Shown one piece after another: positions 6,709 to 13,119 of a DNA stretch of 13,119 bases (the stretch's first letter is position 1; every line of letters starts with the position of its first letter). Location: NCBI GenBank assembly GCA_003455715.1, contig DMQJ01000397.1:1-13119 (forward strand), written 5' to 3'. The translations under genes and the position numbers were made by a program. This DNA is from Acidimicrobiaceae bacterium (GTDB lineage Bacteria > Actinomycetota > Acidimicrobiia > Acidimicrobiales > Ilumatobacteraceae). Below the pieces are notes generated by a model. It had not been told where the DNA came from. It did not search any database and saw only the letters and a list, made by a program, of their open reading frames with translations.

Positions 6709-7289
6709 TGCCCGTCGACCCGTCCGCCATCAAGACCTGGGCCAACCTAGTCACGGTTGCGCGTGTACTCATCGCGCCCATCATGTTCCTGCTCATCCCC
6801 GACGAGCCGGGTGGCCGCTGGTCGGCGTTCCTGCTGTGGTTCGTGCTGTGCACCAGCGACGGCATCGACGGCTACCTCGCCCGGCGGCACGGCTCCACCA
6901 ACCTGGGAGCGTTCCTCGACCCGTTGGCCGACAAGGTGCTGGTGCTCGGCGCCATGTTCGTACTGGTGGCCAACGACACCTTCTGGATCGTGCCGGTGGC
7001 CATCATGGCCGGACGCGAGCTGGTCATCAGCCTGTACCGCACGTTCGTGGGGGCCAAGGGTGTGAGCGTGCCTGCCAGCAAGGTGGCGAAGTGGAAGACC
7101 TTCGCCCAGCAACTCGCCGTCGGTTTCGCGATCATGCCGTGGACGGCGCTCGACGCCACCTGGCTGTGGCTCGGGCTGCTGTGGGTGTCGGTGGCGCTCG
7201 CGCTCAGCAGCGGCGGGCAGTACTTCTGGCGAGCCACGCACCCCAAGCCCGCCTCCGACGTGGCCACCGACGACAGCGCCTCGGTGTAG
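6708..7289 (+). CDS. pgsA: CDP-diacylglycerol-glycerol-3-phosphate 3-phosphatidyltransferase PgsA
   Basis: 193-residue integral membrane enzyme that makes phosphatidylglycerol phosphate from CDP-diacylglycerol and glycerol-3-phosphate, the committed step towards phosphatidylglycerol and cardiolipin. The full CDP-alcohol phosphotransferase signature is present: D51, D54-G55, A58-R59, G67, D71 and D75, with the expected spacing. About six hydrophobic segments are seen (near residues 12-30, 38-50, 76-89, 92-109, 135-147 and 152-168), together with the family's GRELVISLYR (102-111) and SKVAKWKTFAQ (124-134) segments. A related alcohol acceptor such as inositol phosphate cannot be excluded by the signature alone, but GRELVISLYR and the rimO/cinA context favour PgsA. 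The ATG overlaps the rimO stop by one base; cinA starts 3 nt after its stop. Confidence 0.95.
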   Translation: MPVDPSAIKTWANLVTVARVLIAPIMFLLIPDEPGGRWSAFLLWFVLCTSDGIDGYLARRHGSTNLGAFLDPLADKVLVLGAMFVLVANDTFWIVPVAIMAGRELVISLYRTFVGAKGVSVPASKVAKWKTFAQQLAVGFAIMPWTALDATWLWLGLLWVSVALALSSGGQYFWRATHPKPASDVATDDSASV

Positions 7290-7292
7290 CCC

Positions 7293-8540
7293 ATGCGGTG
7301 CGACGTGCTGGCGGTGGGCACCGAGTTGTTGCTCGGGCAGATCACCGACACGAACAGCCAGTGGATGGGCGAGCAGTTCGCCGCGGCGGGCATCGACTCG
7401 CTGATGCAGGCCAAGGTGGGCGACAACCTTGGGCGCATCGAAACGCTGCTGCGGCGCATGCTGGCCGACGCCGACGCCGTCATTATGTGCGGTGGCCTCG
7501 GCCCCACCCACGACGACCTCACCCGCGAGGCCATCGCAGCAGTGATGGGGGTGGCGCTGGAGTTCGACGAGGCGGTGGCCGACGTCATCCGCGAGATGTT
7601 CGCCGCCCGCGGCCGCCGGATGGCAGAGAACAATCTTCGCCAAGCAATGGTGCCCGTGGGTGCCACCGTCATCCCGCAAACCCGCGGCACCGCACCGGGG
7701 CTCATCTGTCCGGTCGCCATCGACGGCATCGCCAAGGTGGTGTACGCCGTGCCCGGTGTGCCCCACGAGATGAAGGACATGGTGCAGCGTGCCGTGCTGC
7801 CCGATCTGCTGGCGCGCAGCGGTGAGGCCGCGGTCATCCGCAGCCGCACGTTGCGCACGTGGGGCGAGAGCGAGAGCGGCCTCAACGAACGCCTCGACGG
7901 TGTGATCGCACGCCTCGACGGCGTCGGCAACCCCACGCTGGCCTTCCTCGCGAGCGGATGGGAAGGCATCAAGGTGCGGCTCACGGCGAAGGCACCCACC
8001 GTGCCGGAAGCCGACGCGCTCCTTGCCACATGGGAGGCCGACGTGCGCAGCGTGGTCGACGACATCGTGTTCGGGGTCGACGACGACACGATGGAGTCAG
8101 TCGTGCTCCAGTTGCTGCGCGAGCGCGGGCTCTCGCTCGGGTTGGCCGAGTCGGTCACGGGTGGGCTCGTCGCCGGTCGCATCACCAATGTGCCCGGGGC
8201 CAGCGAGGTGTTCCGCGGCAGCGTGGTGAGCTACGCCAGCGAAGTGAAGTTCACGGTGCTGGGCGTTCCCGAAGGGCCGGTGGTGAGCGAGGCCGCGGCC
8301 GCCGCCATGGCCGTCGGTGCACAGCGGGTGCTCGGGGCCGACGTTGCCCTGTCGCTCACCGGGGTGGCCGGCCCGGCCGAGCAAGATGGCATGCCGGTGG
8401 GCAGCCTGTGTGTGGGGCTGGCCGTGGGCAGCGACGTGCGCACACAAACGTTCCGGCTTCCGGGGCTGCGCGACCAGATGCGGCAGATGAGTGTCATCAC
8501 GGCGCTCGACTTCCTGCGCCGCACGCTGCTCGCTGGATAG
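7293..8540 (+). CDS. cinA: CinA-family nucleotide repair protein (MoCF-like domain plus NMN amidohydrolase domain)
   Basis: 415-residue two-domain CinA protein. The N-terminal half (about 1-170) is a MoCF-biosynthesis-like domain of COG1058 type, with VGTELLLGQITDTNS near the start and GGLGPTHDD at 67-75, associated with ADP-ribose pyrophosphatase activity. The C-terminal domain (about 255-412) is the PncC type, which deamidates nicotinamide mononucleotide to nicotinate mononucleotide and so helps recycle NAD. Its signature reads AESVTGG at 285-291, with S287 kept and Val where many homologues have Cys; this may be normal in actinobacteria. TGVAGP and the terminal helix are as expected. It begins 3 nt after pgsA and ends 12 nt before the tRNA. 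Soluble and cytoplasmic. A link to competence, the origin of the name, is not expected here. Confidence 0.96.
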   Translation: MRCDVLAVGTELLLGQITDTNSQWMGEQFAAAGIDSLMQAKVGDNLGRIETLLRRMLADADAVIMCGGLGPTHDDLTREAIAAVMGVALEFDEAVADVIREMFAARGRRMAENNLRQAMVPVGATVIPQTRGTAPGLICPVAIDGIAKVVYAVPGVPHEMKDMVQRAVLPDLLARSGEAAVIRSRTLRTWGESESGLNERLDGVIARLDGVGNPTLAFLASGWEGIKVRLTAKAPTVPEADALLATWEADVRSVVDDIVFGVDDDTMESVVLQLLRERGLSLGLAESVTGGLVAGRITNVPGASEVFRGSVVSYASEVKFTVLGVPEGPVVSEAAAAAMAVGAQRVLGADVALSLTGVAGPAEQDGMPVGSLCVGLAVGSDVRTQTFRLPGLRDQMRQMSVITALDFLRRTLLAG

Positions 8541-8552
8541 CCTTCCGCCTGC

Positions 8553-8625
8553 GCCTCCGTAGCTCAACGGATAGAGCAGCGGGTTTCTACCCCGTTGGTT
8601 GGGAGTTCGAGTCTCTCCGGGGGCA
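8553..8625 (+). tRNA. tRNA-Arg (anticodon UCU)
   Basis: A complete cloverleaf of 73 nt can be folded by hand. The acceptor stem GCCTCCG/CGGGGGC has one G-U pair; the D stem is GCTC/GAGC; the anticodon stem GCGGG/CCCGT encloses the loop TTTCTAC; the variable loop is TGGTT; and the T stem GGGAG/CTCTC carries the loop TTCGAGT. The anticodon TCT at 8586-8588 reads AGA, a rare codon in so GC-rich a genome. The discriminator is A8625 and no CCA is encoded (ACCC follows), so the tail must be added enzymatically. It lies 12 nt after cinA and may be co-transcribed with it or use a promoter inside cinA. Confidence 0.95.
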
Positions 8626-8644
8626 CCCTCACGTCGGCAGTGTC

Positions 8645-8661
8645 AAGGTTTGCCCAACCTT
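8645..8661 (+). terminator. weak hairpin after the tRNA, possible terminator
   Basis: AAGGTT-TGCCC-AACCTT is a perfect 6-bp stem with a 5-nt loop followed by TCTC, 20 nt past the tRNA 3' end. It has no proper U-run and a short AU/GC-mixed stem, so termination or processing here is only a possibility. Confidence 0.3.
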
Positions 8662-8740
8662 TCTCACCCGCTGCGAATCGCGGTCCGATGAACTGGCCGT
8701 GAAGGCGGGCGCTCATCACACCATCAAACGATTCGATCCG

Positions 8741-9442
8741 ATGAACGGCACCTGGGCGATGGTGTTCTTCGATCTGGTCATCGTGGTGGGCCTCGTCAGC
8801 ACCGCGAAGGCGGTGACCGATCGCATCGAGAACGACGCCGCCCGCTGGGGATGGTTCATCGCCCTTTCGGCGGTCCTCATCTTCGCGCTGGTGGCGGTGC
8901 CGCTGCGGGTGATGTTGCTCCGCCAACGGCACCTGATGGTGAGTGCCGCCAACCAGGCCCGTCGGGCGGCCGCGACCGACGCTCTCACGGGCCTGCCGAA
9001 CCGGCGTACCACTGACGAGATCGTTCAGGCGCTGCTGGCGGATGGAGTGCCGTTCGCCGTGGCGATCTGCGATTTGGATCACTTCAAGCACCTCAACGAC
9101 GGGTTCGGTCACGATGCCGGTGACAAGGCACTTCGGGTGTTCGCGCATACCCTCCGGTCGGTGGTGCGCCATGGCGACGTGGTGTCGCGGCACGGTGGCG
9201 AGGAGTTCATCGTCATTCTTCCGAGGGCACAGAAGTGCCACGGTGCCGACGTGCTCGAGCGTGCCCGCCTGGAGTTGGCCGTGGTGCTCAGCGACCGGCC
9301 GTGCCCGGCGTACACCTTTAGCGCCGGGGTGGCCGACACGTCGGAAACGTCGGAGTGGCGGCACCTCTTGGAGTTGGCCGATCAGCGACTGTTGCACGCC
9401 AAGCGCCTCGGTCGCGACCGAGTTCTGGCTTCCATCGCCTGA
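8741..9442 (+). CDS. membrane-anchored diguanylate cyclase (GGDEF domain)
   Basis: 233-residue enzyme predicted to make cyclic di-GMP from two GTP. Two membrane helices (about residues 5-24 and 36-58) are followed by a cytoplasmic GGDEF domain: TDALTGLPNRR at its start, the metal/nucleotide segment DLDHFKHLNDGFGHDAGD, and the active-site loop GGEEF at 152-156. The RHGD at 143-146, five residues before GGEEF, is the product-inhibition I-site RxxD, so feedback control is likely. There is almost no extracellular loop and no PAS or other sensor, so any input must act through the helices or a partner. The ATG at 8741 is chosen because it opens directly into the first helix; an in-frame GTG at 8699 would add 14 residues, and neither has a good Shine-Dalgarno. 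The open frame continues upstream through the tRNA but is not coding there. It stands alone between the tRNA and carD. Confidence 0.92.
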   Translation: MNGTWAMVFFDLVIVVGLVSTAKAVTDRIENDAARWGWFIALSAVLIFALVAVPLRVMLLRQRHLMVSAANQARRAAATDALTGLPNRRTTDEIVQALLADGVPFAVAICDLDHFKHLNDGFGHDAGDKALRVFAHTLRSVVRHGDVVSRHGGEEFIVILPRAQKCHGADVLERARLELAVVLSDRPCPAYTFSAGVADTSETSEWRHLLELADQRLLHAKRLGRDRVLASIA

Positions 9443-9469
9443 TCGGTAGGGAATTCGCCTCTCTCGGCC

Positions 9470-9475
9470 TACCCT
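9470..9475 (+). promoter_or_regulatory. possible -10 element (TACCCT) for carD
   Basis: TACCCT fits TANNNT and would give a leader of roughly 40 nt before the carD GTG. It overlaps the right arm of a 6-bp inverted repeat (GGTAGG 9445-9450 / CCTACC 9468-9473) that begins 2 nt after the upstream stop. No recognisable -35 is present, so this is weak. Confidence 0.25.
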
Positions 9476-9512
9476 GGGGAAGTCCCTCCGGGCGCCGAAC
9501 CCCCGATTGCGC

Positions 9513-9516
9513 GAGG
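9513..9516 (+). promoter_or_regulatory. carD: Shine-Dalgarno GAGG that sets the carD start
   Basis: GAGG is followed by 5 nt and then GTG at 9522. This favours 9522 as the start over the in-frame TTG at 9507, which has no such site and would lie upstream of it. Confidence 0.6.
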
Positions 9517-9521
9517 TCGAT

Positions 9522-10046
9522 GTGAAGTTCAAGAAGGGCGACACCGTCATCTATCCCCAGCACGGTGCATGCATTGTGATGGGTACCAAGAAGATGGAGG
9601 CCTTCGGGTCTACCCAGGAGTACCTCATTCTCCGTACCGTCATCAACGAGATGACGCTCTCCGTGCCCACGTCGAAGGCCGACGAGGTGGGTGTGCGGCC
9701 GCCGGTGAACCCTGAGGAACTCGAAGACCTCGTCGCCGTGCTCAGCAAGCCCGACCCTCGCGTGCCCAGCAACTGGAGCCGTCGGTTCAAGAACCACCAA
9801 GAGAAGCTGAAGAGCGGCGACGTGTACCAGGTGGCCGAAGTGGTGCGAAACCTGGCCGCCCGCAACCGCGACGCGTCGCTTTCCGCCGCCGAGCGCACCA
9901 TGTACGACCGGGCTCGCATCAACCTCGTCAGCGAGATCGCCCCGGCGTTGAAGGTGAGCGCCGAGGAGGCCGAGCGCTACCTCGATGAGGCGCTGGCCAA
10001 GGGTGTGCTGAAGCCGGCCAAGGAAGCTGCGAAGAAGAAGGCCTGA
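9522..10046 (+). CDS. carD: CarD-family RNA polymerase-binding transcription regulator
   Basis: 174-residue CarD/CdnL protein, a global regulator that binds the RNA polymerase beta subunit at promoters and stabilises the open complex, notably at rRNA and other housekeeping promoters. Residues 1 to about 65 form the Tudor-like polymerase-interacting domain and begin MKFKKGDTVIYPQHGA, close to M. tuberculosis CarD (MIFKVGDTVVYPHHGA). The helical C-terminal domain contains NWSRRFK with Trp at residue 85, the same number as the tryptophan in the M. tuberculosis protein that wedges at the upstream edge of the transcription bubble. The lysine-rich tail KPAKEAAKKKA makes it slightly longer than the usual 160 or so residues. 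GTG at 9522 with a GAGG ribosome site is chosen over TTG at 9507. It is probably a single-gene unit: a hairpin follows its stop. Confidence 0.95.
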   Translation: MKFKKGDTVIYPQHGACIVMGTKKMEAFGSTQEYLILRTVINEMTLSVPTSKADEVGVRPPVNPEELEDLVAVLSKPDPRVPSNWSRRFKNHQEKLKSGDVYQVAEVVRNLAARNRDASLSAAERTMYDRARINLVSEIAPALKVSAEEAERYLDEALAKGVLKPAKEAAKKKA

Positions 10047-10051
10047 GCCGC

Positions 10052-10075
10052 GGCACCCTCGGCACCCGAGGTGCC
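10052..10075 (+). terminator. GC-rich hairpin after carD, candidate terminator
   Basis: Beginning 5 nt after the carD stop, GGCAC/GTGCC and CTCGG/CCGAG form a 10-bp stem with one bulged C and a 3-nt loop. There is no U-tract, as is common for actinobacterial terminators. It separates carD from the GS-like gene. Confidence 0.5.
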
Positions 10076-10089
10076 CCGACATCGTCGTC

Positions 10090-10095
10090 TAACCT
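10090..10095 (+). promoter_or_regulatory. candidate leaderless -10 element (TAACCT) of the GS-like gene
   Basis: TAACCT matches TANNNT and ends 7 nt before the ATG at 10103, the same spacing as before the HNH gene. No Shine-Dalgarno is visible, which fits a leaderless transcript. With the preceding hairpin, it suggests the GS-like/GH3 pair is its own transcription unit. Confidence 0.45.
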
Positions 10096-10102
10096 CGCTC
10101 GC

Positions 10103-11482
10103 ATGACCGCCCCAGGCATGCTCACCCGCGACGAACTCGAATCCCTGATCCGCAGCGGTCACGTCGACACCGTGTTGATGGTGTTTCCCGACCTGCAGGG
10201 CCGGCTGGTGGGGAAGCGCACCACAGGACGGTTCTTTCTGCAGAGCGTCGCCGACGCCGGCACCGAGAACTGCGACTACCTCATCGCCTGCGACATGGAC
10301 AACAACCCGGTGCCGGGGTATCGCTTCACCAGCTACGAGCAGGGCTACGGCGACATGCTGGCCAAGGCCGACTGGAACACCGTGCGACTCATCCCGTGGG
10401 TCGAGAAGACGGCGATGATCATGTGCGACCTCCTCGACGTCGATTCGCACGACCTCATCCCGGTGGCGCCCCGCAGCATCTTGCAGCACCAGGTGGACGC
10501 TGCTGCGGCGATGGGCTTCCTGCCGATGGTGGCGAGCGAGATCGAGTTCTACCTGTTCCACGACACGTACGACGAGGCTCATGAGAAGGGCTATCGCGGG
10601 CTGCGCCCGCACTCGCCCTGGCTGGAGGACTACCACGTCTTCCAGACCACGAAGGACGAGTACATCCTCGGTGCGATTCGCCGAGGCCTCGAAGCCGCCG
10701 GAGTGCCGGTGGAGTTCAGCAAGGGTGAGGCCGGCAAGGGCCAGCACGAGATCAACCTCGACTACACCACCGCCGTCGAGATGGCCGACCGCAACAGCGT
10801 GTACAAGTTGGCGGCCAAGGAGATTGCTCACTTCCACGGCCGCTCGGTGAGCTTCATGGCGAAGTACGACTTCAACGACACCGGTTCGTCGTGCCACATC
10901 CACTCGTCGCTGTGGACGCTCGACGGGCAGACTGCCGTGTTCGACGGCGGGCACCATGCGCCGCACGGCATGAGCGAAACGTTCCGCCACTACCTGGCCG
11001 GGCAGATCGCCACGGCCCGCGAGTTCAGCCTGCTGTGGGCGCCCACCATCAACAGCTACAAGCGGTTCCAACTCGGCTCGTGGGCCCCCACGGGTATCGG
11101 TTGGGGCATCGACAACCGCACGCTCGGGTTCCGCAAGGTGGGCCATGGCAAGGGCACCCGCGTGGAGTGCCGCATTCCAGGCAGTGACGCCAACAGCTAC
11201 TTCGCGTTCGCCGGGGCGATCGCCGGCGGCTTGCACGGCATTCGCCACAGGTTGGAGCTCGGAGAGCCGTTCGTTGGCAACGGCTACGAGACCGACGAGA
11301 TCCCGCGCATCCCGTGGAGCATCGTCGACGCCATCGATCTGTGGGAGCGCAGTGAGGTGGCACGGGAGTGCTTCGGCGACGACGTGCACCATCACATCCT
11401 CACCATGGCCAAGGCGGAGTGGATGGCGTTCAACCAAACCGTCACCGATTGGGAGTTGCGCCGCTATTGGGAGCGCATCTAG
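10103..11482 (+). CDS. glutamine synthetase-fold ligase, probably gamma-glutamyl-amine (polyamine-type) ligase
   Basis: 459-residue member of the GS/guanido kinase fold that would join glutamate, through gamma-glutamyl phosphate, to an amine using ATP. The metal and catalytic residues have counterparts: E146 and E148 in ASEIEFYLF, E209 and E216 in SKGEAGKGQHEI, H265 in TGSSCHIHSSLW, the NSYKRF and GIDNRTLGFRK segments, and E355/R357 in VECRIPGSDANSYFAF. The N-terminal region that in true GlnA holds the ammonium-site DGSS loop reads instead like CDMDNNPVPGYRFT, so ammonia is probably not the acceptor. PuuA-like or GlnA3-like gamma-glutamylation of a polyamine or other amine is the best guess. 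No adenylylation site is recognised. The stop TAG shares its G with the GTG of a GH3 glycosidase gene, so both proteins are likely made together, pointing to a role in using or detoxifying an amine. Confidence 0.9.
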   Translation: MTAPGMLTRDELESLIRSGHVDTVLMVFPDLQGRLVGKRTTGRFFLQSVADAGTENCDYLIACDMDNNPVPGYRFTSYEQGYGDMLAKADWNTVRLIPWVEKTAMIMCDLLDVDSHDLIPVAPRSILQHQVDAAAAMGFLPMVASEIEFYLFHDTYDEAHEKGYRGLRPHSPWLEDYHVFQTTKDEYILGAIRRGLEAAGVPVEFSKGEAGKGQHEINLDYTTAVEMADRNSVYKLAAKEIAHFHGRSVSFMAKYDFNDTGSSCHIHSSLWTLDGQTAVFDGGHHAPHGMSETFRHYLAGQIATAREFSLLWAPTINSYKRFQLGSWAPTGIGWGIDNRTLGFRKVGHGKGTRVECRIPGSDANSYFAFAGAIAGGLHGIRHRLELGEPFVGNGYETDEIPRIPWSIVDAIDLWERSEVARECFGDDVHHHILTMAKAEWMAFNQTVTDWELRRYWERI

Positions 11483-13119
11483 TGGCCTCCGCGTTCGCTC
11501 GGGCCGCGGCGGCTGTCGACACCGGCCAGCCGCTGCAGGACGTGGCGCGGGCCTTCGTGGCGGAGATGTCTCGCGAGCAGCGGCTGTGGTGCCTCGACGG
11601 CGATGCCCCAACGTGGGACGGGTTGAAGTTCCTGTACCAGGACGGCTACCACCAGGCCCCGTTCATCGGTGCCCGGGTGGAGGAATTGGGGTTGCCGGGC
11701 GTCGCCTTCGCCGATGGGCCCCGCGGTGCGGTGGTGGGTAACGCCACCGCCTTCCCGGTGTCGATGGCCCGCGGCGCCACGTGGGACCCCGAGTTGGAAG
11801 AACGAGTAGGCGACGCCATCGGACGAGAGTTGCGTGCGGTGGGTGCCAACCTCACCGGTGCCGTGTGCGTCAACGTGCTGCGCCATCCGGCGTGGGGAAG
11901 GGCGCAGGAGACCTACGGCGAAGATCCGTTTCACGTCGGCGAGCTCGGCGCCGCCTTCACCCGCGGCCTGCAGCGGCACGTGATGGCGTGTGTGAAGCAC
12001 TTCGTCTGCAACTCGATGGAGAACGCTCGCTTCTCGGTCGACATCGAGGTCGACGACGTGGCGCTGCACGAGGTGTACCTGCCGCACTTCAAGCGCATCA
12101 TCGACGAAGGCGTGGCGTCGGTGATGTCGGCGTACAACTCGGTGAACGGCGAGTGGTGCGGTGAGAGCCGCGCCCTGCTCACCGATGTGTTGCGCGACGA
12201 ATGGGGCTTCGAAGGTTTCGTCATCAGCGACTGGATTTTCGGCCTGCGCGACGCGGCGCGATCGCTGCACGGTGGGCTCGACATCGAGATGCCGTATCGG
12301 ATGGTGCGGGCCCAGCACCTCGCCGCGGCCCTCGAGCGTGGCGACGCGTCGTGGGCCGACGTCGACCGGTCGGTGGAGCGCGTCGTCGCCACCCTTCTGC
12401 GGTTCCGACACTTGCTCGGGCCGGTTGGCGAGACGCGCGACGAGGTGCTGGGCAACCCGTCGCATCGTGCTCTGGCCCGCGAGGTGGCGGGGCGGTCGGT
12501 GGTGCTGCTGCGCAACGAGGCCGTGGGTGACCTGCCCGCATTGCCGTTCGGGCCAGAGGTGCAACGGTTGGCGGTGGTGGGGCGACTCGCCGCTGCAGTC
12601 AACCTGGGCGACGGTGGTTCCAGCGATGTGTGGGACCTCGACTGCCACAGCGTGCTCGATGGGCTTGAGTCGCTCGCCGACGTGGTGCACGACGATGGCA
12701 GCGACGTTGCCCGAGCGGCCGCTGTAGCGGCCTCGGCCGATGCCGTGGTCGTGGTGGTGGGCTACACCGCTGACGACGAGGGCGAATACATCGGCGAGAC
12801 CGACCCGTCACTCGGCCAACTGTTGCCACAGGGCGACGAACCCGATGTCGCCGACGCCTACCAGGCGTGGCTCAGCGAACTCCCGTCCTCGGAGAAGCCA
12901 GCGCGACTGCGGGGGCGTGCCCGAGGTTTCAGCACCGGCGGCGATCGCTTGTCGTTGCGGCTGTCCGCTGCCGATGTGGAACTCATCCGCGCCGTTGCGG
13001 CGGCCAACGCCCGCACGGTGGTTGCCATCCAGGCCGGCAGCGCGGTGGTGATGTCGGAGTGGGTTGACGCGGTGCCTGCAGTGGTGCAGTCGTGGTACGG
13101 CGGGGGGCGGGGGGGGGGG
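11482..13119 (+). CDS. GH3 family beta-glucosidase-like protein (3' truncated)
   Basis: 546 codons are open from GTG 11482 to the window end with no stop, so the C-terminus is missing; family members are often 700-850 residues. Glycoside hydrolase family 3 removes beta-linked sugars with retention. The N-terminal barrel shows the MSREQRLWCLDGDAPTW opening, FADGPRG, HPAWGRAQETYGEDP (135-149), K172-H173-F174, and the nucleophile D250 in GFVISDW. The second domain shows VVVVVGYTADDEGEYIGETD, where E433 or E435 is a candidate acid/base, then TGGDRLSLRL and AGSAVVM. No signal peptide is seen, so it would act in the cytoplasm on an imported or internally made glycoside. Its start lies inside the stop of the GS-like gene (TAGTG). 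The last codons (WYGGGRGGG) fall in a poly-G tail and should not be trusted. Confidence 0.92.
   Translation, partial: MASAFARAAAAVDTGQPLQDVARAFVAEMSREQRLWCLDGDAPTWDGLKFLYQDGYHQAPFIGARVEELGLPGVAFADGPRGAVVGNATAFPVSMARGATWDPELEERVGDAIGRELRAVGANLTGAVCVNVLRHPAWGRAQETYGEDPFHVGELGAAFTRGLQRHVMACVKHFVCNSMENARFSVDIEVDDVALHEVYLPHFKRIIDEGVASVMSAYNSVNGEWCGESRALLTDVLRDEWGFEGFVISDWIFGLRDAARSLHGGLDIEMPYRMVRAQHLAAALERGDASWADVDRSVERVVATLLRFRHLLGPVGETRDEVLGNPSHRALAREVAGRSVVLLRNEAVGDLPALPFGPEVQRLAVVGRLAAAVNLGDGGSSDVWDLDCHSVLDGLESLADVVHDDGSDVARAAAVAASADAVVVVVGYTADDEGEYIGETDPSLGQLLPQGDEPDVADAYQAWLSELPSSEKPARLRGRARGFSTGGDRLSLRLSAADVELIRAVAAANARTVVAIQAGSAVVMSEWVDAVPAVVQSWYGGGRGGG
13102..13119. other. poly-G tail at window end, probable assembly artefact
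   Basis: 17 of the last 18 bases are G, interrupted by one C. GH3 homologues continue here with a less repetitive WY-G-EGG-type segment. A G-only run at a sequence edge is typical of low-quality read ends joined into a contig end. Confidence 0.7.

Noticed and set aside
7859..8740. Upstream extension of the GGDEF frame through cinA and the tRNA
   Set aside because: It overlaps a real gene and a tRNA; sequence before residue M at 8741 has no domain character.
8553..8740. tRNA-Arg as an integration site for a mobile element
   Set aside because: No duplicated tRNA 3' end, integrase or phage-like gene is visible downstream.
9977..11611. 544-codon open frame on the minus strand across the GS-like gene
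   Set aside because: It is antisense to an unmistakable GS-fold gene and has the Arg/Ala/His/Val-rich composition expected from the complement of GC-biased codons; no family features.
11479..12690. 403-codon open frame on the minus strand across the GH3 gene
   Set aside because: Shadow of the GH3 coding strand; GH3 motifs (KHF, SDW, GEDP) are all on the plus strand.
1..13119. CRISPR array, rRNA operon, toxin-antitoxin pair or riboswitch
   Set aside because: I looked for spaced repeats, rRNA signatures, short paired genes and structured long leaders and found none.

Overview
The window is GC-rich (about two thirds G+C by eye) and densely coded, with GTG starts, 1-nt stop/start overlaps and TANNNT-type -10 elements. 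Together with CarD, a DUF222/13E12-type HNH protein and an ftsK / rimO-pgsA-cinA grouping, this points to an actinobacterium. Acidimicrobiia (Ilumatobacter-like) is my best guess, but that is inference from gene style and not from any search.

Layout. 3-1553 (+): the C-terminal motor and gamma domain of the FtsK DNA translocase, cut off by the window start. 1563-2138 (-): a small lipoprotein, convergent with ftsK. 2139-2259: a divergent intergenic region with two short inverted repeats. 2260-4139 (+): an SMP-30/gluconolactonase-like hydrolase overlapping an APH-fold small-molecule kinase by one base. 4189-5433 (+): a DUF222-HNH nuclease-like protein with unusual leucine codon use. Directly before its ATG lies a near-consensus actinobacterial LexA box that covers a leaderless-type -10. 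5443-8540 (+): rimO, pgsA and cinA, tightly packed. 8553-8625 (+): tRNA-Arg(UCU). 8741-9442 (+): a two-helix membrane diguanylate cyclase. 9522-10046 (+): CarD, followed by a GC-rich hairpin. 10103-11482 (+): a glutamine-synthetase-fold ligase, probably not a true glutamine synthetase. 11482-13119 (+): a GH3 beta-glucosidase-like protein that starts inside the ligase stop codon and runs off the right end. The window closes in an almost pure run of G that looks like a contig-edge artefact.

How the parts fit. ftsK, rimO, pgsA and cinA form a familiar actinobacterial housekeeping neighbourhood (chromosome segregation, ribosome modification, phospholipid synthesis, nucleotide repair). Here about 3.9 kb of accessory genes (lipoprotein, SMP-30, kinase, HNH) separates ftsK from rimO. 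The tRNA, cyclase and CarD are independent units. The GS-like/GH3 pair looks like a translationally coupled catabolic or detoxification unit.

Most of the window is recognisable. I see no CRISPR array, transposase, integrase or clear new defence system. The most interesting points are the possible SOS-controlled, leaderless HNH gene, the accessory block within the housekeeping cluster, and the coupled amide ligase plus glycosidase pair.
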